Shown piece after piece: positions 15,876-24,077 of a stretch of 41,739 nucleotides of DNA. Below the pieces are notes generated by a model. That model saw only the letters and a program-made list of their open reading frames with translations. It did not search any database and was not told the DNA's origin. The position numbers and the translations under genes were made by a program. This DNA is from an uncultured Prevotellaceae bacterium (GTDB taxonomy: Bacteria > Bacteroidota > Bacteroidia > Bacteroidales > Bacteroidaceae). Each line of letters begins with the position of its first letter. The first letter of the stretch is position 1. The DNA is taken from positions 1 to 41,739 of the forward strand of contig CADADN010000031.1 of assembly GCA_902786665.1 (NCBI GenBank), given 5' to 3'.

Positions 15876-17135
15876 ATGAGAGACATCCTGACAGAAATAT
15901 GGAGCACGGCCCGCCGCAACAAACTACGCACCGCCCTCACCGGTTTTGCTGTGGCATGGGGAATCTTCATGCTTATCTTCCTGCTGGGATGTGGAAACGG
16001 TTTGATCAACGCACAAATGGAAAACATGAACCGTTTTCTCGACAACTCCATGATGGTAGGCGGCGGCAGGACCTCGAAAGCGTATGACGGACTGGCAGAG
16101 GGGCGTCGCATCACACTCAACGACAGGGATATCAAAACCACGGAAACGGAATTCACGAATCATATCGATGGCATAGGCGCCCAAGTGGAAAGAGAGGGGG
16201 TGACCATCAGTCTTGATGACAACTATTTCAGCGGCTCCCTTTTGGGCATTTATCCCAACGAGCAACAAATCAGCAAAGTGGAAATCTTGCACGGCCGCTT
16301 CATCAACCAAACAGACCTTGACATGCAGCGAAAGGTCCTGGTGCTGGACGATGAGCAGGCAAAAGAGCTCTTACCCCATAATTACAAGACATTGGTAGGA
16401 AAGTATGTGAAAGTCGGGAATCTCGCATTCAAAGTGGTTGGCATCAGCAAAAGTGACAAGAGTCGTTTCAATAGTTCCGTACACGTCCCGTTCACCACGT
16501 TGCGCACGATGTACAACATAGGCGACAAGGCTGAAAACATAGTCTTCACCTTCCATGGTTTGGAAACGGAGGCTGCCAACGAAGACTTTGAGAGCGACTA
16601 CCGGCATAGGGTGAACAGCAACCAGAGAGCCGCCCCTGATGACGAGAGCGCGATATGGATATGGAACCGCTTCACGCAAAACATGCAAATGAACAAAGGC
16701 GTGTCGATCATCCGCATCGCATTATGGGTGATAGGCATATTCACTTTGCTCAGTGGCGTGGTGGGAGTCAGCAACATCATGCTCATCACCGTGAAAGAAC
16801 GTACGAAAGAGTTTGGCATCCGCAAGGCCATAGGTGCGACGCCGGGGGCACTTCTTAGGCTCATCATCATCGAAAGTGTTCTCATCACCACTTTCTTCGG
16901 ATACATCGGAATGGTGATAGGCATGGGTGCCAACTTATATATGGATGCCACAGTGGGGCACACCAAAGTGGACTCCGGTCTTTTCGAAGCCACCATGTTC
17001 GTCAATCCCACGGTAGGTTTTGATGTATGTGTAGAAGCGACCATCGTCATGATTCTTGCAGGAACAATCGCAGGCATGATACCAGCACGCAAAGCTGCAC
17101 GAACGCGACCCATTGAAGCTTTACGAGCCGAATAG
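15876..17135 (+). CDS. MacB-type ABC permease (first of two)
   Basis: 419 residues. A membrane helix near 20-42 follows the TARRNKLRTALTGFAVAWGIF opening. A periplasmic MacB-PCD domain spans about 45-275. Three membrane helices follow (about 283-305, 335-358 and 380-403), separated by the conserved VKERTKEFGIRKAIGATPGALL coupling segment and ending PARKAARTRPIEALRAE. This is the FtsX/MacB architecture. It is likely to heterodimerise with the next gene product, which has the same layout but different sequence. It exports a peptide, antibiotic, lipid or lipoprotein substrate that cannot be named from sequence. Confidence 0.93.
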   Translation: MRDILTEIWSTARRNKLRTALTGFAVAWGIFMLIFLLGCGNGLINAQMENMNRFLDNSMMVGGGRTSKAYDGLAEGRRITLNDRDIKTTETEFTNHIDGIGAQVEREGVTISLDDNYFSGSLLGIYPNEQQISKVEILHGRFINQTDLDMQRKVLVLDDEQAKELLPHNYKTLVGKYVKVGNLAFKVVGISKSDKSRFNSSVHVPFTTLRTMYNIGDKAENIVFTFHGLETEAANEDFESDYRHRVNSNQRAAPDDESAIWIWNRFTQNMQMNKGVSIIRIALWVIGIFTLLSGVVGVSNIMLITVKERTKEFGIRKAIGATPGALLRLIIIESVLITTFFGYIGMVIGMGANLYMDATVGHTKVDSGLFEATMFVNPTVGFDVCVEATIVMILAGTIAGMIPARKAARTRPIEALRAE

Positions 17136-17153
17136 CCCCAGACGTGATGTAAC

Positions 17154-18395
17154 ATGAGAGCAGATTTTGACAGATACAGGGAAATCGCCGACACGTTGTC
17201 GCGCAACAAAAGCCGTACGTTTCTCACAGGTTTCGGTGTCTTTTGGGGCGTGTTTATGCTCGTGACACTGATGGGCGGGGGTCAAGGACTAAAAGAGTTG
17301 CTGAACAATAATTTCGAGGGTTTCGCCACCAATTCCGCGCTTATTTGGGCTCAACCTACCACCATGCCTTATGCTGGATTCCGCAAAGGTCGTACATGGT
17401 GTATGTCATACAAGGACGTAGAACGTCTTCAACAACAAGTGCATGAATTGGACGTGGTGACCCCGATGGTGTCGAAATGGGGACAAACAGCCGTCTACGG
17501 CGACAAGAAATTCTCATGTACGCTAAAAGGCCTCACCCCCGACTATGGCGAAGTAGAAAAGCCAAAACTCCGATTCGGACGATACATCAACGATATGGAC
17601 ATGCAACAGCGACGGCCTGTTTGTGTCATCGGAAAGCATGTCTACAAGGACTTGTTCCCCAAGGGAGGTGACCCTTGCGGCCATCGAATCCGCATAGGCC
17701 AGAAATACTACAATGTGGTGGGTGTGGATTATAGTTCCGGTAGCATGAGCATCAATGGCAGGGCAGAAGATGCCGTCACCGTGCCATTGACATTGGCCCA
17801 ACAGACCTACAACTTGGGAGACAGCGTGCATCTTATTTGCCTTACGGCTGTCCACGGGGTGACCATCACAAGCATCACTCCCAAGTTGCGTGAAGTCATC
17901 GCCAGGGCGCATCAAGTGTCGCCAGATGATGACAAAGGTGTTATGATTTTCAACACCGAAGTGATGTTCGGCATGCTTGACAATCTCTTTTCCGGAGTTA
18001 ATTTCCTCATATGGCTTGTGGGAATCGGCACTCTGCTGGCAGGAGCCATTGGTGTATCAAACATCATGATGGTGACCGTGAAGGAACGCACCACGGAAAT
18101 AGGCATACGACGAGCCATAGGAGCAACTCCCAGAGACATACTCACCCAAATCATCTCTGAGAGCGTCGTTCTTACGTCGATAGCAGGAATGGGAGGAATC
18201 TTCTTCTCAGTCATGATTCTTGAAATGATGGAATTGGGCAACACCACCGACGGCATAGTAGAGGCGCATTTCCAAGTGGGGTTCTGGTCGGCCATCGGTT
18301 CCCTGTCCATGCTTGCATTCCTTGGCGTCCTTGCAGGATTGGCTCCCGCAGCACGCGCCATGGCCATCAAGCCTGTGGATGCCATGAGGGAATGA
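17154..18395 (+). CDS. MacB-type ABC permease (second of two)
   Basis: 413 residues, same order as the preceding permease: N-terminal helix after SRTFLTGFGVFWGVFMLVT, periplasmic MacB-PCD domain at about 45-275, FtsX core with SNIMMVTVKERTTEIGIRRAIGATP near 300-325, and ending ARAMAIKPVDAMRE. It starts 18 bp after its partner. A pair of diverged permeases with one ATPase suggests an asymmetric heterodimer rather than the MacB homodimer. Confidence 0.93.
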   Translation: MRADFDRYREIADTLSRNKSRTFLTGFGVFWGVFMLVTLMGGGQGLKELLNNNFEGFATNSALIWAQPTTMPYAGFRKGRTWCMSYKDVERLQQQVHELDVVTPMVSKWGQTAVYGDKKFSCTLKGLTPDYGEVEKPKLRFGRYINDMDMQQRRPVCVIGKHVYKDLFPKGGDPCGHRIRIGQKYYNVVGVDYSSGSMSINGRAEDAVTVPLTLAQQTYNLGDSVHLICLTAVHGVTITSITPKLREVIARAHQVSPDDDKGVMIFNTEVMFGMLDNLFSGVNFLIWLVGIGTLLAGAIGVSNIMMVTVKERTTEIGIRRAIGATPRDILTQIISESVVLTSIAGMGGIFFSVMILEMMELGNTTDGIVEAHFQVGFWSAIGSLSMLAFLGVLAGLAPAARAMAIKPVDAMRE

Positions 18396-18474
18396 CAACC
18401 AGTCGCCCCCACCCTTCTCACATCAGCATAATGCAGCCAGGCAACAACAAAAAAAGCATAACAACCAATAGATT

Positions 18475-19581
18475 ATGAAAAAGATACTGAAAATGATGAT
18501 GGCGGTCTTGGTACTACTGGTCTTTGTGGGCACCTTTGTCTTTTTATGGAAGAAATCGCAGCCACAACCAGAAGTATATGAAGAAATCCATCCTGAAATG
18601 GGGAACATCAGCAAGACCACCATTGTAACAGGAAAAATAGAACCTCGCAACGAAGTAAGCGTGAAGCCCCAAATCTCCGGCATCATCACGGAACTGCTTA
18701 AAGAAGCTGGCGACCAGGTGACTGCCGGTGAAGTAATAGCAAAAGTGAAAGTGATTCCTGACATGAACCAGTTGAGTTCCGCCGAGGCACGGGTTCGTTT
18801 GGCACGCATCAACGTGGAGCAGGCAAAAACGGATTATGAACGGGAAAAGGTGCTTTACGAAAAAGGATTGGTCAGCCGGGAAGAATATGAGAAATCATTG
18901 CAGACCTACAACCAATGTTCCGAAGAGGTGAAAGCCTCAGAGGACAACCTGGAAGTGGTGCGTGATGGAGTATCACGCAGCAATGCAAGCGCCAGCAGTA
19001 CATTGGTGCGAAGCACCGTCAGCGGAATCATTCTCGACGTACCAGTGAAAGTGGGCAACTCCGTGATATTGAGCAACACTTTCAATGACGGAACGACCAT
19101 CGCCACCGTGGCCAATATGAGCGACCTGATATTTCGTGGCAACATTGACGAGACAGAAGTGGGACAACTCGTCACGGGCATGCCAATGAACATCACCATC
19201 GGTGCTCTGCAAGACTTGAAATTCAGTGCCAATTTGGAATACATCTCCCCCAAAGCTGTCGAGAGCAATGGGGCAAACCAATTTGAGATCAAGGCGGCTG
19301 TCCACGTTCCCGGGGGGAACCGCATTCGCTCTGGATACAGTGCCAACGCAGAAATCGTTCTTTCCAGTGCCTCAAACGTCATCACCTTGCCAGAAAGTGC
19401 GATTGAGTTTGATGGGGATGACACCTATGTGTGGTTGGTGAAAGGTAGCGGTGAAGAAAAAACATATGAGCGACGTTCGGTGAAAACGGGACAAAGCGAT
19501 GGCTTGAAGATAGAAATCAAGAGCGGAGTGACAACAAAGGACCTCGTACGTGGGCAAAAAGTGGTAGAGGAGGAAGAGTGA
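18475..19581 (+). CDS. MacA/HlyD-type periplasmic adaptor (membrane fusion protein)
   Basis: 368 residues. An N-terminal membrane anchor lies at about 5-26. The lipoyl-like half-motif (VKPQISGIITELLKEAGDQVTAGEVIAKV) is at about 62-90, a short coiled-coil hairpin at about 100-165, the second lipoyl half near 180-200, and beta-barrel and membrane-proximal domains to the end. It bridges the MacB-type permeases to an outer-membrane TolC channel. No TolC gene is next to it; the following gene is convergent. The very acidic VVEEEE end is unremarkable. Confidence 0.93.
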   Translation: MKKILKMMMAVLVLLVFVGTFVFLWKKSQPQPEVYEEIHPEMGNISKTTIVTGKIEPRNEVSVKPQISGIITELLKEAGDQVTAGEVIAKVKVIPDMNQLSSAEARVRLARINVEQAKTDYEREKVLYEKGLVSREEYEKSLQTYNQCSEEVKASEDNLEVVRDGVSRSNASASSTLVRSTVSGIILDVPVKVGNSVILSNTFNDGTTIATVANMSDLIFRGNIDETEVGQLVTGMPMNITIGALQDLKFSANLEYISPKAVESNGANQFEIKAAVHVPGGNRIRSGYSANAEIVLSSASNVITLPESAIEFDGDDTYVWLVKGSGEEKTYERRSVKTGQSDGLKIEIKSGVTTKDLVRGQKVVEEEE

Positions 19582-19619
19582 GCATAAACAGGAGGTTTTA
19601 AGAGAGAACAGGAAATCTT

Positions 19620-22600
19620 TTAGGACATTTCACCTTGGGTGTTGTCATGATATGAACCATTTGTCTGGCAATATTCTATGAGCCGCGCAAAGAGGTCGAC
19701 ACGTTGCAACAACTTAGGGTCTCCCACCAAAATCATCTGTTCCTTTGCCCTGGTGAGTGCTACATTCAGCTTCCGGTCGATCACCTTTCCATCCTCCATG
19801 AAGACGTTGGCAGTGAGGAAATCCAGTTGCCATGGCTTCTGCACCGTGAAGCCATAGATGATGACATCACGCTGACTTCCTTGGAACCTTTCCACCGTGT
19901 CGATGGAAATCTCCATCAATTCCGGGATGTCATATTTTTCCAAGTGCCGCATGATGGTGGCTATCTGATGGCGGTAGGGCACGATAACCCCCACTGTTTC
20001 ATCAGGGGAGAAAGTTCGACCATTATCCTTGCCATAGAGGCAATATACGGCATGCACCATTCTTGCAATCACCCTCGCCTCCGCCTCATTGACCTTTTCC
20101 ATCCCCACTTTCGCCTCCTCATGGGAAGCGATGAAAAGCAACCGATGGGATGCCAAAAGCCTTTGGGCGGCATCTTGCATGTCAACATGGTTGAAAGACA
20201 AGTCTTTTCTCTGATGTTGCAAAGGAACCTCGTCAAGCATACCCTTGTAGAATGCCATATTGGCAAATCCTGCCACATCATGGTGCATCCTCCCTTGCAG
20301 GGTGAAATGATACACCAGGTTGGTTTTGCCTTTATTGGCTTTCAACAGCCTTTCGAAGAGAGAAAAGCGGCAGTTGTCCAATCCGATATCCAAAAGTTCT
20401 TTTTCCACGACAGCCGAATCACGCTCCGTCTGTTGCACAACGGCGGGCAACTGCTTGTGGTCGCCAATGAGGACAAAGCGCCGTATGGCATCACCATCTT
20501 CATTTTTGGCGCAAAGGATGCCCAACAAATGTGGTTCAAGTATTTGGGAAGCTTCGTCAACGATGGCGAGCGAGAAGGAACGCAAGGCAAAAAGGTCAAT
20601 GTTGGTGAGCATCGTAGAGGTGGTGCCCACCATCACCCTTGCTGTGGTTATCATATTTTTCACTTCTTCCACTTTCCGACATTTTTCCGCCCTCACACCT
20701 AACAAGTAAGGATGAAAGCACTCTGGACAAGTCATAGGGTTCCCCAACCTTAGGAAATCCATTTTTTTCTCAACCAACTTCGAACAAATCTCATTCACCG
20801 CCCTGTTGGTGTATGACAGGAGCAAGACACTCCCTTCTTGAGCCAACTCCTCTTGCAACATGGCCACCAATCCAATGGAGGTCTTGCCAGTTCCTGGTGG
20901 CCCTATAAGCAGGAAATAGTCTTTTGCACCAAGGAACCGACGGATGAGTTCCGCATCTGCAGGCTTGGTCAAGGCCACGGTTTTTCCACTTTCACACCGG
21001 GGCGTCCTCTGAGCCAACAGCAACTTGCGTCGTTCTGTTGTAGCAGAAAGGATGGATGCCACCGAACGATACAGCGTGGTAAACGATGCCTCCATGAAAT
21101 CATGTTCCACTGCCCATCTCACGGCATCGTCATGCAACTTGAACACAGACTCATTTTTCTGAGGAGCCTTGAGTTGAACGACGATGGAGTGTGGTTCAAG
21201 TTGTCGGACAGCCCCTCTGGTCACCATGGTACGTGTGGGGTTGGGCAAGGCATCTTGCTGATATGAGTAGAGAACAACAGCGTCTGCCACCCTGAAATTC
21301 GGGAGGCACCCTGCTATTTCATCATCGATGCGAAGCGTCACTTCGGTAATGCCCTCCTCACCATCGTGCGTCAGATGTCCTATGACAAGATTGTCGAGGA
21401 TGTTTCCAGCCGACCTCTTCTCCCCTATTGAGGCATTCCACAAGGAAGCCAATCCACTGGCCTCGTTTCCCGGCGTCCCCACTTTGGCAAGAATATGTTC
21501 TTTCGCCACGAAAGTGAGCATCCGATAGAAATAGCTCTTTGTCAGATTATCGGCATTATGGATGGGGGAAAGCACACTGTCAAGTTTCGGTCTGATGCTT
21601 CCATTCCAGAAATTCGCATTCATCTGCTTTTCCACAAGGCTTTCCGGTGTGAGCGATTCAAGCAATTGTCTTCCCTTACCCTGAGCCAGATTTGCCATCA
21701 TGACCACCATGCGGTTTCTGATGGCAAAAGCCTCGAACAGCAGTTTGGGAGCCGGTCCTTCCTTGATTAGTCCGTTTGCAGATTTGGAATAGAGCAAACA
21801 AGTACCTATCTCGTGATTGGGTATATCGTATTCATAGTGCAACAATGCTTGATAAAGCAACACTTGCACATAATGCTTTTCCTGATGGCCCCCTAACCAA
21901 AACATCTTTCCTGACTTTTGTTCAACCAAGACCTTCATATCGCTCTGCAACAAGTCCATGCGCCCTTGCAAGCCCAACATTTCTGAGAAGAAGGAGGGTT
22001 CAAGAAGCACCTTCTCCAAATCAAAACCAGTCATTTCGGGGAGTTGCTCTTTCACGATTTTGCAAATGTTCTGCTGCTGAGCCTTGGCTTCTTTATGGAA
22101 TTCCGGTCCCATATCAGGACAAGTGGCGATTTTCATGGCTGAGTGTTTGAAAAAAGCCAAGACACTCTTTTGGTATGGCAATGGAACGGCACCATTGTGG
22201 ATGGCTTCGTCAAGCAACTGCCCTGCAAAATTACCCAGGAGGATAGCTTGACTGTTGGGAGACGGCGAAAGCATTTTGATGAGTTGTGCCAGATGGGTGT
22301 TGGCATAACTTTCGAAGCATGCGGCTATGGACGATACATTGATGAGCATATCGGGCATCACGATGAGGAGTTGCGGGTGATAGACGCCGTCTTTCAGTGT
22401 CGGCTTGACCACATTGACCCTCATCCCCTGCTTCACCAATGACAAGATGTAGGAAAAATCCCCAAAGTGATGGTCTTTCTCAGAGCAACAGACAGCCACC
22501 TCCCTTGAATCATTGTCAATAGGTTGAAGAAACAGCATCTCGCCTTCGATTCGCGTGACAACACCCCTGATGCATTCGGTTGCCATTCCTTTCTGTTCCA

Positions 22601-23915
22601 TTGTCGGGAAAGTCGCCGGCAGGCGTTTGAGCAAATCGTCAGGCACGGGTGCGTGATAGACATTCTCGATGAAAAGACACAACGCTTTCATATCGTAAAG
22701 CCAATGGCTATCCAATGCCTCTACATCCTCCCTTCCTTTTTCCACTCCACGACATCTGAAAGCATTCATTCTCCGAAGCAGTAGGTTGGGGCATTCTGTC
22801 TTACGTGCGACATAGTCGAGTTTTGCATACGTACCAGAAAAGACAAGAGCGCTATCCATCGTTTGGTGGTTGAGCACTCTCATCAATAGCCGATACGCTC
22901 CATCATAGCGTGTCAGCACATCTACATCACCTGTCCTGTCAAGCAACAGCCTGGCATCCTCATAACAAAAGTCTGCATAGGAGTCGTGAGAGGACCCTAT
23001 GGGAGACAGAGAGCGTGGTTGTGGTGAATCCAAGAACTCACGTATCTCTTTCACCGATTGAGGTCTTTCTGCTTTATCAGGCGCCATCATCCATAAAATC
23101 AATTGCTTCATCTGATCACCCAGGTCCGGGGGAAGAGGAATGGTGTTTTCCTTTGTAGGGGAAGGGTCGTTCAAGATATCTGCAGGTTCATTAGGCTCAT
23201 ACCCCGTGAGCATGGTGTACATCGTTGCTCCAAGTGAGTAGAAATCCGACCAAGGTCCAATGTTTTCCACATTATGCCCAAGTTGCTCAAGAGGAGCATA
23301 TCCAGGAGTATAGACGACCATGGAAGACAAATTCGCTCCGCCTTCATGGGATGCATATTTGCTGGCACCGAAGTCAACGAGCACGATGTTGCTACCATTC
23401 GGTGTCACCAAGATGTTCTCAGGTTTGATGTCGAGATGATAGAGTGGCGGAGTCTGGCTATGGATGAATTCAAGGGCTTCCAGCATTTGTTTGAGAACGA
23501 CAAGCCTCACGGTATCTTCATCCAGCGGTTGTTGGTTGAGGTTAAGCCAGTCTCGCAGGCTTTGGCCCTCGACATAATCCATTTCGAAGTATGAAGTAGC
23601 GTTTTCATCGAAAAAGGCATGGACTGTTACGATATGATTGTTTCGCAATTGCGCCATTTTTCTTGCTTCCCCTATGAATTTTTTCCGTTGAGATTCAAAC
23701 AATTCTTTATGAATTTCCAACGGGACCACAACCATCTTGTTGTCTTCTCCTCGTCCACAGGTGTTTTTCACGAACAATTCCTTGATGGCGACACGTCGGT
23801 TTAGTATTAAATGCTTGGCTTCATATGTGATGCCAAACCCGCCTTGCCCCAGCACCCTGACGATTTCATAGGTGTCGTTATGGAGCCTTGTGCCTGTTTT
23901 CAATGCGTCTTGCAT
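19620..23915 (-). CDS. Ser/Thr protein kinase - RecB/Cas4-like nuclease - SF1 helicase fusion
   Basis: 1431 residues from ATG 23915; an in-frame ATG at 23987 would add 24 residues of unlikely composition. Numbering here uses the longer form. Kinase at about 40-320: GQGGFG loop 48-52, Lys in VAIKE (K69), HLDIKPEN 184-191, DFG 205-207, all catalytic residues present. A linker with no recognised fold spans about 330-620. A PD-(D/E)XK-like part at about 625-720 has GRMDLL (D678), VEQKSGK (E689, K691) and HYVQVLLYQALL. The SF1 Dna2/UPF1-like helicase at about 1000-1430 has Walker A GPPGTGKT 1029-1036, DEAS 1144-1147, GDHKQLP 1175-1181, VERFQGSQRD 1365-1374 and ALTRAKEQMILVGD 1410-1423. The nuclease plus helicase order recalls eukaryotic Dna2. 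Role is unknown; DNA repair or phage defence is inferred. Confidence 0.88.
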   Translation of the reverse strand: MQDALKTGTRLHNDTYEIVRVLGQGGFGITYEAKHLILNRRVAIKELFVKNTCGRGEDNKMVVVPLEIHKELFESQRKKFIGEARKMAQLRNNHIVTVHAFFDENATSYFEMDYVEGQSLRDWLNLNQQPLDEDTVRLVVLKQMLEALEFIHSQTPPLYHLDIKPENILVTPNGSNIVLVDFGASKYASHEGGANLSSMVVYTPGYAPLEQLGHNVENIGPWSDFYSLGATMYTMLTGYEPNEPADILNDPSPTKENTIPLPPDLGDQMKQLILWMMAPDKAERPQSVKEIREFLDSPQPRSLSPIGSSHDSYADFCYEDARLLLDRTGDVDVLTRYDGAYRLLMRVLNHQTMDSALVFSGTYAKLDYVARKTECPNLLLRRMNAFRCRGVEKGREDVEALDSHWLYDMKALCLFIENVYHAPVPDDLLKRLPATFPTMEQKGMATECIRGVVTRIEGEMLFLQPIDNDSREVAVCCSEKDHHFGDFSYILSLVKQGMRVNVVKPTLKDGVYHPQLLIVMPDMLINVSSIAACFESYANTHLAQLIKMLSPSPNSQAILLGNFAGQLLDEAIHNGAVPLPYQKSVLAFFKHSAMKIATCPDMGPEFHKEAKAQQQNICKIVKEQLPEMTGFDLEKVLLEPSFFSEMLGLQGRMDLLQSDMKVLVEQKSGKMFWLGGHQEKHYVQVLLYQALLHYEYDIPNHEIGTCLLYSKSANGLIKEGPAPKLLFEAFAIRNRMVVMMANLAQGKGRQLLESLTPESLVEKQMNANFWNGSIRPKLDSVLSPIHNADNLTKSYFYRMLTFVAKEHILAKVGTPGNEASGLASLWNASIGEKRSAGNILDNLVIGHLTHDGEEGITEVTLRIDDEIAGCLPNFRVADAVVLYSYQQDALPNPTRTMVTRGAVRQLEPHSIVVQLKAPQKNESVFKLHDDAVRWAVEHDFMEASFTTLYRSVASILSATTERRKLLLAQRTPRCESGKTVALTKPADAELIRRFLGAKDYFLLIGPPGTGKTSIGLVAMLQEELAQEGSVLLLSYTNRAVNEICSKLVEKKMDFLRLGNPMTCPECFHPYLLGVRAEKCRKVEEVKNMITTARVMVGTTSTMLTNIDLFALRSFSLAIVDEASQILEPHLLGILCAKNEDGDAIRRFVLIGDHKQLPAVVQQTERDSAVVEKELLDIGLDNCRFSLFERLLKANKGKTNLVYHFTLQGRMHHDVAGFANMAFYKGMLDEVPLQHQRKDLSFNHVDMQDAAQRLLASHRLLFIASHEEAKVGMEKVNEAEARVIARMVHAVYCLYGKDNGRTFSPDETVGVIVPYRHQIATIMRHLEKYDIPELMEISIDTVERFQGSQRDVIIYGFTVQKPWQLDFLTANVFMEDGKVIDRKLNVALTRAKEQMILVGDPKLLQRVDLFARLIEYCQTNGSYHDNTQGEMS

Positions 23916-23919
23916 AGGA

Positions 23920-24024
23920 TTATGTTTGAGGAATAATGTATGAAATGTCGGGCGCAACCGGTGCATCACCCGGAGAACCATTCTCATCTAACTCGATGAC
24001 CAGCGTAATCAAGTTGTCAACCAA
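23920..24024 (-). CDS. Possible 34-residue upstream ORF or gene remnant
   Basis: TTG-initiated frame on the minus strand ending TAA at 23922-23920, four bases before the preferred kinase-helicase start. The peptide contains ITLVIELDENGSPGD and ends SYIIPQT. Its acidic, balanced composition looks coding, and it is in a different frame from the extended kinase start, which supports the shorter start at 23915. The TTG lies inside an inverted-repeat arm. It could be a coupled leader peptide, a remnant, or chance. Confidence 0.22.
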   Translation of the reverse strand: MVDNLITLVIELDENGSPGDAPVAPDISYIIPQT

Positions 24025-24058
24025 GGCTCACTGCGCAATGACATAGCCTCGGTTGACA
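24015..24058 (-). terminator. 14-bp hairpin downstream of C10 peptidase
   Basis: Arms TGTCAACCAAGGCT (24015-24028) and AGCCTCGGTTGACA (24045-24058) are inverted repeats. In minus-strand RNA the single mismatch becomes a G-U pair, giving 14 pairs around a 16-nt loop; plus-strand RNA would have an A-C mismatch. It begins 19 bases after the peptidase stop. No U-run follows, so attenuation or RNA stability is as likely as termination. Confidence 0.45.
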
Positions 24059-24077
24059 CCTAAAGATATTTCGCATG

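Noticed and set aside
23916-23987. Extended start of the kinase-helicase gene
   Set aside because: The extra 24 residues are rich in Arg, His and Met with no domain value, while another frame across the same bases looks more coding and stops just before ATG 23915.
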